Positions 12,001 through 19,792 of a DNA stretch of 50,433 bases are shown piece by piece (position 1 is the stretch's first letter; every line of letters starts with the position of its first letter). Source of the DNA: Beroe ovata (lineage: Eukaryota; Ctenophora; Nuda; Beroida; Beroidae); the NCBI GenBank assembly GCA_946803715.1, contig CAMPET010000036.1:73917-124349 (forward strand), given 5' to 3'. The position numbers and the translations under genes are program-made. The notes under the pieces were generated by a model. It made no database searches. It had not been told where the DNA came from and saw only the letters and a program-made list of their open reading frames with translations.

Positions 12001-13631
12001 TGCACGTGACACGTGTAAATGTACTAGGTAGGTGCATGTTGATCAAAACACAGACTTCAGGGTTAGATCTCGAATTATTAAGGTGTTACCTGACACAATG
12101 ATTTCCCTGAGTAGCTCTGAGATAATGGTTTGGGGGTTGAATGACGGATCCATCAGATTAAAGACAGAGTTATCCATCGTCATGATTCGAATCAATTTGT
12201 TCAATATGTCAATAACTCCGTTTGCATTTCCACTACTCGCCTCAAATATCAACTCTCTCCCGGCTTTATACTGCGACACGGTATTATGGGAAACATGAAA
12301 TCTACCTGAGGTACTCAATTGAGCAAAATTTGCAACGTTCGTCGTTCTTAAAGCTATTCGAATAGAACGGTTCAGTTGAGACCGAGTTTTCATACCTGAA
12401 CTATGTTTGCAATGACGTTCACTGAGTGGATGAACTCAAGGTATTTCAGCTGTTTCCAACTGTATGTGAAGGAGCTGTAGATGTCCTTGGGAGCAATATC
12501 TGGTAGCGCTCCTGCAGAAACACACTCAATCGAACTCTTGAGGAAATTACCGTACTTTTGCATTGCAGAAACAACTAGATTTCGTGTAAAACACCCATGT
12601 ACCCATTTCCTGAACCACAGAGCTTTGTGATCGAACAAACACAAATACTGAACGGGTCTCAAGCAACCTTCCTCTGCACCAGGCAGCGACAACAGTTCAA
12701 TTGTTTGGGAAATGGGTTGAACCATGTGACGTTCAGGACACCGTATCCAGAAAGTTGTGATGTCATGTTGGAATATGGAGAGCAGCATGAACCGTCGCAA
12801 CAAACATCTTGTGTTCTTGTTGGCAGTATCAAGTCCGTTCCTCATGCGTATGTGGTACGTTGCACTGCTTTGGAAATGCTGGATCAAGTGTCCTGACAAA
12901 CTTGTGTAAAGTTCAGACGTGGAATATGATGTGCCAGAGTTGAACAGCTTAGCATGCAGGCTGAGTGATTCCTCTGCAAAGTTATAATCATCGTCTGCCA
13001 ATCCATCCATAATTCCCTGCCTTATCGCTGACCAGTGCTCACACTCACCAGGTGCAGTTTTGAAGAGACAGTTCAGGGCGTTTTGACGGACATGTTTCGG
13101 CATTCCTGGGTCTAAGTTCTGTGCTATTTGGAAGTACTGATCTGAAGTGAAAAACATGCATCCCGTTTGATTTGAACTCGAAGAAAGATCATCATTTGAA
13201 ACATAATTTTTATCCTTCAAGAACGGAGTTCCAACTTCCCATCTTATGGGATCATGATAGATTTCAACCATCACATCAATGATCTCCTGCATTGACAAAC
13301 AGAAACTCTCCTGGAGAGCATTGAACTCGGGTGAATTGAAAACAACATCAGTCACTTCTGGTATCACGTCCAGGGGATCACTATTTGGCCTCTTGTTCAA
13401 CTCAGTCTCGATGATAGCAGAAAGAGAAGTGTCGATTTTATTCTGCAGAATTTTGACGAACTCGAATCTGTGGAAGTGCTCATGTGTTTGCTCAAGGTGA
13501 ATTAGAATATCATGGAATATCTGAGGAGTTATGGCAGCTTTATTAACTTCGCATTCAACTGCTGTGAATAATTGTTTTAGTGAAATAAGTATCTCCTGCT
13601 GTTCTGGTGAGAGTGATGCTGGGTCTGCCAT
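1..13631 (-). CDS. TBC1D32: TBC1D32 (protein broad-minded), 18 exons, last codons off the left edge
   Basis: Broad-minded is a TBC-domain protein of cilium assembly and Hedgehog signalling that works with the kinase CCRK/CDK20. Exons read on the minus strand: 13631-12396, 12270-12090, 11953-11866, 11762-11672, 11472-11268, 11046-10948, 10495-10395, 8897-8800, 8690-8558, 8412-8280, 3962-3790, 3561-3501, 3336-3206, 2963-2787, 2672-2486, 2392-2221, 497-311 and 200-1. All joins are GT-AG with compatible phase and give about 1,217 residues; the human protein is about 1,257. Recognisable parts are the N-terminal HLEQTHEHFHRFEFVKIL segment and a C-terminal stretch with CHCIERIL, AFRISGMSP, ICNY and GPSYIVLYCIALLKHLE, matching the end of the vertebrate TBC domain. 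Whether the TBC domain is an active GAP is doubtful in this family. The exon 3/4 and 4/5 boundaries are the least certain. Three plus-strand genes lie in its introns. Confidence 0.9.
656..706 (+). promoter_or_regulatory. Likely TATA promoter inside an 11 bp GC inverted repeat
   Basis: GTAACGCGCGC (from 656) and its exact reverse complement GCGCGCGTTAC (to 706) flank a TATAAAG at about 690-696. A CCAAT lies about 50 bp upstream of the TATA. The start codon of the downstream gene is at 839. The sequence is seen; the promoter role is inferred from position. Confidence 0.4.
839..1568 (+). CDS. Small type I membrane protein nested in a TBC1D32 intron
   Basis: Two exons, 839-1281 and 1403-1568, join at AG|GTAAGT and TTCAG|A in compatible phase to give 202 residues. 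The ATG at 839 starts a hydrophobic signal peptide (about residues 1-20, core ATVILIAALLKGVV). An acidic, His-rich ectodomain follows (DLDLTLDEVLSILQLD, EDHHLF). A membrane helix lies near the end of exon 1 (ILGTIAIGIITLVIVALVL) and is followed by KIRR as a stop-transfer. Exon 2 supplies a basic, Asn-rich cytoplasmic tail ending in YMVLDFGDI, where YMVL fits a YxxPhi-type sorting motif. I recognise no family. The gene lies in the TBC1D32 intron between 497 and 2221, on the opposite strand. The first exon is well supported by signal peptide plus transmembrane helix; the tail rests on phase alone. Confidence 0.6.
1569..2220. other. TBC1D32 intron remainder, no gene seen
   Basis: AT-rich intronic sequence downstream of the nested gene. 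It contains a short alternating GC run near 2012-2021. I see no coding signal or long repeat. Confidence 0.6.
3037..3185. repeat. Imperfect CACC/ATTACCCC-rich tandem repeat in a TBC1D32 intron
   Basis: Degenerate pyrimidine-rich repeats of the type CTCACCTCACCATTACCC recur about five times between two TBC1D32 exons. Being pyrimidine-rich on the plus strand, it is purine-rich in the transcript. No function is apparent. Confidence 0.6.
3963..5213. other. Intronic and upstream sequence, no supported gene
   Basis: This is the proximal part of the large TBC1D32 intron and the region upstream of the nested secreted-protein gene. Open frames here, including one of 166 codons at 4541-5041, have no recognisable domain, signal peptide or splice support. 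It probably contains the promoter of the 5214 gene, but I see no clear TATA box. Confidence 0.5.
5214..7940 (+). CDS. Secreted cysteine-rich modular protein nested in a TBC1D32 intron
   Basis: The protein begins with a signal peptide (MRLLPSIICVAALTVLCVHG). Exons are 5214-5448, 5549-5986, 6181-6375, 6570-6803, then probably about 7259-7301, 7560-7601, 7795-7824 and 7930-7940. Nearly all introns are phase 1, as in shuffled extracellular modules. Exon 1 holds six cysteines. Exon 2 is a globular module with paired Trp/Cys features (GWCYQSW, VECNGVEVLDVN, DRDIAYFYF), a type I recall from uncharacterised marine-invertebrate secreted proteins. Exons 3 and 4 are two related cysteine-rich modules (CPTNPCDTMTC...PNLCGC and CLVSPCDGATC...NHCGGC), the first preceded by an acidic Glu run. 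Acidic tails follow. No membrane helix is seen, so secretion is expected. The last four small exons rest on splice phase only. Function unknown. Confidence 0.68.
9116..10288 (+). CDS. Receptor-like protein: SRCR-like domain, cysteine-rich repeats, TM, acidic tail
   Basis: Exons 9116-9176 and 9297-10288 join in phase 1 to give 350 residues. Exon 1 encodes almost exactly a signal peptide (core LQIWCTLVCQLIAL). The ectodomain starts with a Thr/Ser/Asn-rich stretch carrying several N-glycosylation sequons. A divergent scavenger-receptor cysteine-rich-like domain follows (GVCDSDNFTDTTARAVCRVG, then LGYEGGG and paired cysteines to LSCKHS). Next come two or three CxxC cysteine modules resembling ephrin-receptor/TNFR-type repeats (CVTCEPGYHWN, CSKCPHLQFSKSGSSHC, CIECDIGTYYN). 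A clear membrane helix (VVLVAVTGALILVVGVGVVV) precedes a cytoplasmic tail with acidic residues and tyrosines. The gene is a guest in the TBC1D32 intron between 8897 and 10495. A surface receptor or adhesion role is inferred; no orthologue recognised. Confidence 0.72.
10267..10375. repeat. 43 bp direct repeat spanning the stop codon of the 9116 gene
   Basis: A unit beginning GAACAGAGTGATCACATATA is present about two and a half times. The first copy contains the last codons (EQSDHI) and the TAG stop; the later copies lie in the 3' UTR. Confidence 0.75.
10515..10840. repeat. (TG)n microsatellite with assembly gap
   Basis: TG repeats lie on both sides of an N run at 10543-10799. The true length is unknown. 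It falls in the TBC1D32 intron between exons 10495-10395 and 11046-10948. Confidence 0.9.
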
Positions 13632-14080
13632 ACTTTCCCTGTAGACATAAGGAATATTCCATTTTATAGAGTATAGTGGTCATCATTTTCGATTTGTATG
13701 ATTGCATTCGATATGTCATATATAATACTCAATACCCAATTTATAACCCATGTCATATCACGGAGTTAGTTTCAGAAATAAAACGAACTCTCCTTTGATG
13801 CACCTGTCTTATCAAAACCTTACAGTGCCTTAGCAATCAAAGCAGAGCAACCTTATAAATCTCAACACTCCTAAAAATAGAAACTATTTCCTCAAAGGAA
13901 ACAAGTTTGAGACTCTTGGGGCTTTGTAGCCAAGGACTCCAAAGTCAAAAACTAGGTTGGTGCTTCAATTTTACAATTCACATGCAGAGAATATTGAGAA
14001 CCTACACCAGACTGCTGCAGATGCTTGTGTGAATGTAGGTATTAAAGCAAAAAATGGGGGTCACGTCATGTTCACTTCAT
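13632..14080. promoter_or_regulatory. Upstream region of TBC1D32 and 3' flank of the F-box gene
   Basis: About 450 bp separate two minus-strand genes. The TBC1D32 promoter must lie here or just beyond. The sequence is AT-rich and shows no clear TATA box at a fixed distance. Confidence 0.35.
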
Positions 14081-15319
14081 TCAAACTGACAAGACAATAA
14101 CATAATTAGAATCAGGACTGCCATAAATTAACTTCGTTTGATTTGCAACCATCATTTGTATTTTCAGTGGATTATGGTGGAATTTGTGTTTCAGAGGATG
14201 CAATATTGACAATGGATTCCAAACAATGATGACATGTGCATCTCCAGCAGTGAACATAATCCACTCATTCAAAAAAATATGCCTCACTATACCAACATGC
14301 GACATATCAACAAAGCAAACCCTTCCATTCAGAGTCCAAAATATCACACGACTATCTGCTCCACCAGAGACTAAAAGTCTTTTGTTGATTGCAATGCAAT
14401 AAACTGAAGCTGTATGGACTTTTTCAAAACTTGAAATTTTATAGTCTGATTCTTTCTGTAGAGATATGCGACCAACAACACCCTCACAAGATCCATAGTA
14501 AAGATAGTTGTTGAATACTTTCATGGAATAAAACACATGGTTTAGATTGAGGGAAATGATGGGTTGTGAAGGCTTATTCAAGTTGAATGATATAAGTTTG
14601 CCAGACCAAAAAGATACAACCAGATGCCAGTTATCATGGACAATAGAACTAGAGACTTCTGATTTGTCAGCTTCTTCATGAATGCAAGCCATAACTGTTT
14701 TCCCAATATCAAGTAGATATATTTCACCCTCATCAGTAAGAAGAACAATATACTTTTCAGTAATATGACATATATCATATTCACAATCAAACTTAAGCTG
14801 ATATCTTTGCTCACTAAAATTCTTCAAGTTTATCAAGACAAGCTCTGATGTTCTATCATCAATTGCAGAAATGAAAGAAGATGATAGACATAATGAGTTT
14901 TGAGCCATCCCTATGCTTCTGTATAAAGTTCTTACTATCTTTCTTTCCCCATTCAAAAATTGCATATCATAACAACTAAGACACTGATCTGTGCCAATTG
15001 CAATAACTTCATTATCATTGAGTTGGAGGGATGAAAGTTTTTCTCTCCCTCTAGATGATACTTTGGAATCAAAGAATATTCTGTTCTGCATATACTCTCC
15101 CCGAAACCACCTTTTTTGATAATTGGTGTAAATGATACAAGTCTTCAACCAAGAGTCACTTTCATTCAACTTTTTCCATCCCATTGAAATTGCATAATCC
15201 TGCCATGACTCATCAATATATTCTTTAAACCTCTTGGATACAATGTTAAGCTGAATTCTGTCAGTCACTCTGAGGTAAGATATAACCTGAATCATTATTT
15301 CTGCTGGGAGACTTTCCAT
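14081..15319 (-). CDS. F-box/WD40-repeat protein, single exon
   Basis: A 412-codon uninterrupted frame. The N terminus (MESLPAEIMIQVISYL, then IVSKRFKEYIDESW) is a typical F-box of about 45 residues, the part that binds SKP1 in SCF ubiquitin ligases. The rest reads as degenerate WD40 blades, for example KRLLVSGGADSRVIFWTLNG and MFTAGDAHVIIVWNPLS, that would bind the substrate. The size and layout are like FBXW2-type proteins, but conservation is too low to assign an orthologue. The lack of introns is unusual next to the intron-rich neighbours and is compatible with a retrocopy, although the reading frame is intact. The nucleotide composition is AT-richer than the flanking TBC1D32 exons. Confidence 0.75.
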   Translation of the reverse strand: MESLPAEIMIQVISYLRVTDRIQLNIVSKRFKEYIDESWQDYAISMGWKKLNESDSWLKTCIIYTNYQKRWFRGEYMQNRIFFDSKVSSRGREKLSSLQLNDNEVIAIGTDQCLSCYDMQFLNGERKIVRTLYRSIGMAQNSLCLSSSFISAIDDRTSELVLINLKNFSEQRYQLKFDCEYDICHITEKYIVLLTDEGEIYLLDIGKTVMACIHEEADKSEVSSSIVHDNWHLVVSFWSGKLISFNLNKPSQPIISLNLNHVFYSMKVFNNYLYYGSCEGVVGRISLQKESDYKISSFEKVHTASVYCIAINKRLLVSGGADSRVIFWTLNGRVCFVDMSHVGIVRHIFLNEWIMFTAGDAHVIIVWNPLSILHPLKHKFHHNPLKIQMMVANQTKLIYGSPDSNYVIVLSV

Positions 15320-15678
15320 GACTTGAATGATGCAAAAACAACAAAGAGCATTGGAGTTTGTAGCTTTTCATAAAACTATCTGAAAGGGACATACTTCACG
15401 AAAAGTGAAAACTATAAACATCAGTGGCAACACTGAATGCCAAAACCCAGATTTCAGTTACTTTTCATTTTGGTTATGCTCATAATGTTCTCCTCTATCG
15501 ATGTTATTAATATCCCTATCATCAAAGCGATATAAAATATCAAGATCACTTGATTAGATTCATCTTGATTTCTCATGACTGGTGTGTGTGCGTGCATATG
15601 TTTGTGTGTGTTTGTGTGTGTGTGTGTGTGTGTATGTGTGTGTGTGTGTGTGCATGTGTGTGTGCATGTGTGACTAAC
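15320..15678. repeat. F-box gene upstream region and (TG)n tract
   Basis: The first ~250 bp is the likely promoter side of the minus-strand F-box gene. From about 15583 it is a TG/CATG microsatellite. No coding signal. Confidence 0.6.
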
Positions 15679-15801
15679 CTTAGCGGCAGCATTTAGTATG
15701 TTGTGGATACCATCGAGGGCGACGGTCACTACTTTAGCGTCCTGGACAGTTAGCATGGTGGAAAGAGGGGGTAGGACCTTCAGCTCGACAAGTTGGAGAA
15801 T
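15679..15801 (-). pseudogene. Stranded importin-alpha exon (armadillo repeat)
   Basis: A 41-codon exon in phase 0 on both sides, with good minus-strand signals (TTTCAG|ATT and AAG|GTTAGT). It encodes an armadillo repeat typical of the C-terminal part of importin-alpha/karyopherin-alpha: ILQLVELKVLPPL, then LTVQDAKVVTVALDGIHNIL. In the family this segment lies near the minor NLS-binding site and the CAS/exportin-binding end. No other importin-alpha exon is visible within several kb on either side. It sits between TG microsatellites, and a single N follows at 15860. It may be a true exon of a gene broken by misassembly, an exon in a very long intron set, or a genomic fragment. I call it pseudogene only for lack of the rest. 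Confidence 0.65.
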
Positions 15802-15860
15802 CTGAAATATTGTGGGGTTATTAGAGGGAAAAGTTTGCTGAAAGACGTGGTAATTGCCTN

Positions 15861-15898
15861 GTGTGTGTGTATGTGTGTGTGTGTGAGTGTGCATTCTG
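15861..15898. repeat. (TG)n microsatellite adjoining single-N gap at 15860
   Basis: A TG/TATG tract directly follows an N, indicating an assembly join. Confidence 0.85.
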
Positions 15899-16050
15899 AG
15901 CACCCTTAGAGCCCAAATGTTTTGACACATGTTAAAAATGGGACAGCCATCATATTGAGAATTGCAAATAATATATGAATTAAAATTTGTTAATTATAAA
16001 ATTTACTATCTGGATAACACTTAATAACACTATCTTACTACAGGAAAGTA

Positions 16051-16722
16051 AGATTGCATATAATTAAGCACCAAAACGCCAAAAATGTCTTAATTTCATT
16101 CTGCTTAATGACATGCTGGCTGAATTTATGTACCACTAAATTCGGACAATTGTGGCTTCTTTTAGATATAGAATTTAGGTTAATTTTTGGACAAATTTAA
16201 ACAATTGGGAGATAGGATAAGAGAGAGAAATCAAAGTCTTATGAACAGGTTACAGGAGCTATTCTCATAGTACTACTCTGCACAGCTAGCAAAGTCTATT
16301 GAGGAGAACCCAGATACTCCAGTAGCACCCATTAGGGTTGACATCAGGCTGACCAGTAAGCCCATTGAGGCCTATTTATGCATCATCCTTGAAGAAGTCC
16401 TATGAATACGACATACGTCCAGTCAGATTCTGGAAAACAGAACATATTGAGTGGCTGGAGAGCAAGCAGCACTACCAAGGCAATCAGTGATGCGAGTGAA
16501 ACATCCTGGACCTCATTCCTCAACCCGTTGGCCAACCTCAATATTCAAAGCATTAATACAGTTCTAAGTGACCATTTTAACATTTCAAATTTATAACAAA
16601 GGGATGAATTTTTACATGGTATGACACCAAAATTCGATCATTGCAAAATGACGTATTATTCTTGCCTGGACAAAATGAAACTTTTTGCCAAATATTATTT
16701 GTTTGACGTTGTCTGGCGATAA
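16051..16722. repeat. Duplicated segment, copy A (no insertion)
   Basis: It starts AGATTGCATATAATTAAGCA and ends TTGTCTGGCGAT. It matches 16828-17569 at high identity with small indels. Copy A lacks the foldback element found in copy B, so it gives the empty target site (acatGGTATGACAcc, near 16615-16627). Copy A ends in a TAAA repeat and a single N at 16759. It holds a 64-codon frame that is also broken up in copy B, so I do not call a gene. Confidence 0.85.
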
Positions 16723-16827
16723 AATAAATAAATAAATAAATATTTTGATATACATCAANCATACTTCATTTTTGACTTCGTTTCGATATCCTTTAGTGCA
16801 GTCTGCTTTGATAGTGCCAAACTGCCA

Positions 16828-17569
16828 GATTGCATATAATTAAGCACCAAAACCCCAAAGATGTATTAATTTCATGCTGCTTAATGACATGCTGGCTGAA
16901 ATTATGTAGGTACCACTAAATTCGGACAATTGTGTTAGGATAAGAGAGAGAAATCAAAGTCTTATGAACAGGAGCTATTCTCATAGTACTACTCTGCACA
17001 GCTAGCAAAGTCTATTGATGAGAACCCAGAGGCCAGATACTCCAGTAGCACCCATTAGGGTTGACATCAGGCTGACCAGTAAGCCCATTGAGGCCTATTT
17101 ATGCATCATCCTTAAAGAAGGCCTATGAATACATCCAGTCAGATTCTGGAAAACAGAACATATTGAGTGGCTGGAGAGCAAGCAGCACTACCGTCTACCA
17201 AGGCAATCAGTGATGCGAGTGAAACATCTTGGACCTCATGCCTCGACCCGTTGGACAACCTCAATATTCAAAGCCTATGCAGTTCTATGTGACCATTTCG
17301 ACATTTCAAATTTATAACAAAGGAATGAATTTTTACATGGTATGACATTGTCAGATTTTATCTGACCTCAGTTTCTCGCGCGCGGCGCGCGCGCCTTCAT
17401 CGAAGGCCGATGAAGGCGCGCCCGCGCGAGAAACAGGTCAGGTAACATCTGACAAGTATGACACCAAAATTCGATCATTGCAAAATGATAATGACGTATT
17501 ATTCTTGCCTGGACAAAATGAAACTTCTTGCCAAATATTATAATTATTTGTTTGATGTTGTCTGGCGAT
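16828..17569. repeat. Duplicated segment, copy B (with foldback insertion)
   Basis: Second copy of 16051-16722. Relative to copy A it lacks about 60 bp near the start, carries a few short indels and contains the 108 bp insertion at 17348-17455. Because a single N lies between the copies, this could be two haplotypes placed in tandem rather than a true duplication. Confidence 0.85.
17348..17455. mobile_element. 108 bp foldback MITE with 8 bp target-site duplication
   Basis: Ends are TTGTCAGAT and its exact complement ATCTGACAA. The arms continue as inverted repeats through TTTCTCGCGCG and a GCGCGCC/CTTCATCG stem, closing at a small AAGGC loop. The 8 bp GTATGACA flanks it on both sides (17340-17347, 17456-17463), and copy A of the surrounding duplication holds the site once and empty. 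It has no coding capacity, so it is non-autonomous. An 8 bp duplication points to a hAT-like or related cut-and-paste transposase, but the TTGT ends are not classic hAT ends. Confidence 0.9.
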
Positions 17570-17745
17570 GCTAAACCGCTGATGCAAGCCGCTTAGTGCC
17601 GCGTCTAGTATTCTGTTTGAGAAAAAGTTCACGCGCGCGCGCACAACGAAATTCTCGTAGAAGGGTCTATCATCGATTGACAAATTTGACGTTTTTCAAT
17701 CAGTGATAAACCCGGTCGAAAATTTCGTTTTGCGCGCGCGGCCAG
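17570..17745. mobile_element. Second foldback family (ACCGCTGATGCAAGCCGC...), about 110 bp hairpin
   Basis: Left arm GCGCGCGCACAACGAAATT, then GGGTCTATCATCGATTGA, pairs with right arm TCAATCAGTGATAAACCC and AATTTCGTTTTGCGCGCGCG. A relative of the left part, including ACCGCTGATGCAAGCCGC and GGGTCTATCAT, is at 40647-40860, so the family is dispersed. No coding capacity. Confidence 0.7.
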
Positions 17746-18593
17746 AGGCGCAAATTTATTTTTTAGACTTTGCACCATATTTTTTTAGATCTTTGCAGCA
17801 TGTTCTTTTGTTTTCGCATGCGAAAAACAGTGGCAAGTGAGCACACATCTGGTAAGTCTTTGCTTGGCCAAACCAGGGCCTATCATAGACAGGCAAGCAT
17901 TAAACAAGACTTTTCTGTTTTCGCAGTCTTTCAAATCGCAGAGATAAAATTTTCCAGTGTTCCACTCGCGCAATTTTACAGCAAGCTGAAAGTGGACATG
18001 TAGCACACTTGACACACTCATTTGAAAGATTGGAATTATGACATATTGTAGCAGGTTTTCCCTACCATTGGTGTGGCGCTGTGTAGTCAAAATTCTGTCT
18101 GACTCCTTGCCAACGGTGAAATCCTGTCATCAAGGTTGGGAACACAGAAGTTGATAGCCTAATTACATTGATTTAGTAGTCCGGTGAGATTGTACTTGAC
18201 GGTCAGTTCTTCCACCGTGTCTCTTGCATAAAGACTAGCTCATACAACATCTACTTCTTATAATGGAGTACGATGTAGGCACCTGTAGTCAAATGCAATG
18301 TTTCAAACCAATCAGACATTTAAAATCGATTTTAGTCAAGACAGAGTGGAAATGTGGCTAGTTTGGTGAACATGGCAGAAATCCTTGCTGTAGGGTATAA
18401 TAAACAAGGAATTGAAACTGTTCCATATACTATATAGACCACTCTGTCACAGAAGTTGATAGCCTAATCACATTAAAACTGTCAGTTGAGTTATGGTGCA
18501 AAATGAGGAGAATTTTATAAACTTGTGATGTCATTTTTTTATCAGTATATATCCTGGTTGGAATATTAATCATATCAACTCCAATTTAGCACA
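17746..18593. other. Intergenic, upstream of NDUFAF3; holds one dispersed repeat
   Basis: A 77-codon frame at 17770-18003 has no homology that I recognise. The region contains a dispersed repeat (18381-18474) and a palindrome TTTTCGCATGCGAAAA near 17811. The NDUFAF3 promoter should lie in the last few hundred bases. Confidence 0.5.
18381..18474. repeat. Dispersed repeat with ACCACTCTGTCACAGAAG core
   Basis: It matches 36255-36351 over about 95 bp: ATCCTTGCT..., AAGGAAT.GAAAC, then ACCACTCTGTCACAGAAG, TTGAT and TCACATT. A partial third copy (CACAGAAGTTGATAGCCTAA) lies at about 18143-18169. The class is unknown; it could be a SINE or MITE. Confidence 0.65.
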
Positions 18594-19299
18594 ATGCTTT
18601 CCCAAAGAAATATTTTGAGATGTTTATGCAAATGCTCTAGACAAATCCATAGTTTCAGTGGGAACCTTGATGGGTCAACCGGAGGTTTGGGTCAGTCAAG
18701 AAAACACTTTGAAGAAGTACAGCACGACCACCAAAAATTATTAAGCAATGAACAGTTTTTAGTATCAAGTGGGAATGAATTTGGATTCAAAATAAATCAG
18801 CAAGTGGTCCTTGGCTCTGTATTAGTGCTGCCATACATCGGGTTTTTGCATTGGCAGTCAAACTCTGTTCAAGAAGCAACTAAAGATTCTCTTTTTTTGC
18901 TATCACGGATATATCCCAAAGTATGTTAACATTCATTATATGAATAAATTAATCAAATATGAAGTTTGCTGGCTATGGTTTAGATTAACTAGTTTTATTT
19001 GCAGACCGGATGTTTTATTCATGCTATTAAATTTTCAGATAGAACTGCTGTTACTTGGATGTGGTCAAGTGATTGAAAATTTACCTCTTGAATTTAGAAA
19101 TGCTTGCAAAAGCCATGGAATTGGATTACATATAGAAGCAACTCAACAAGCAATTCAAACTTATGGAGTTTTTCTGGAAGAAAAAAGGAATTTTGCAGCG
19201 CTTCTTATCCCAGCTGCATTGAAACTTTTGCCAGATGAAGAGAAAATATACCTCCAGAAGAAAAGAAGAGAGCAAACTCATAAATCATTGATGAAATGA
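18594..19299 (+). CDS. NDUFAF3: NDUFAF3, mitochondrial complex I assembly factor
   Basis: Two exons, 18594-18920 and 19039-19299, join in phase 0 (AAA|GTATGT, TTTCAG|ATA) to give 195 residues. The N terminus (MLSQRNILRCLCKCSRQIHS) is rich in Arg, Cys and Ser without acids, as expected for a mitochondrial presequence. The remainder is a Mth938/DUF498-type domain: GFKINQQVVLGSVLVLPYIG, then IELLLLGCGQ, HGIGLHIEATQQAIQTYGVF and ALLIPA. These match the family order seen in human NDUFAF3 (GFxVN...VVGTG...GIxVEVxDTxxACxTFNFL...ALIPP). NDUFAF3 acts with NDUFAF4 in early assembly of the Q-module of complex I. The related AAMDC family lacks the presequence, which favours NDUFAF3. Length is close to the human protein. 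Confidence 0.88.
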
Positions 19300-19792
19300 G
19301 TTTTTCAATATTTCACTTTGTTATTGGTATGGTGATCTGTAGTAAGAGTTGACTTATCTTCTCAAAACTTTGGATTTTGGATGACTGAAGACTACTTGAT
19401 GCACACAATCTAATTCATAGCTCAGCTGACAGTACCCAACTGGATAATCATAAAGATATGATGAAACTCTGGCAATAGCCAGTTTCTATCAGGCAACAAT
19501 TTTGGGCACTATTTTTTTGTTTCTGATGTTTGCCAATACATTCAGGGTGTTTACTGTGTACCTATAGGTAGAGTGTAAACAATAGTAAACATAAGTATCT
19601 CTGCTTCTGTTTGGAATTTCTGAATGAAACTGAAAGTTCTAGAACATATTCACTACTGTTAATAACAAGACCCACACTGACAACCTGACACAGTGTGACA
19701 ACCTGACACAGTGTGGACAGCACTTTTTGGGAAGGCATTTCACATTTTAAAAATATTTCCTCAGGTAATATGATTTGACCATATCTAATGTG
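19300..19792. other. Intergenic between NDUFAF3 and INTS8
   Basis: 490 bp with a two-copy direct repeat (TGACAACCTGACACAGTG at about 19677-19713) shortly before INTS8. A short upstream ATG frame (ATG ATT TGA at 19770) precedes the chosen INTS8 start. Confidence 0.5.

Noticed and set aside
16402-16596. 64-codon frame in the duplicated segment
   Set aside because: The matching region of copy B has frame-changing indels, and no homology is evident.
17770-18003. 77-codon plus-strand frame
   Set aside because: Overlaps repeat-derived sequence and has no recognisable motif.
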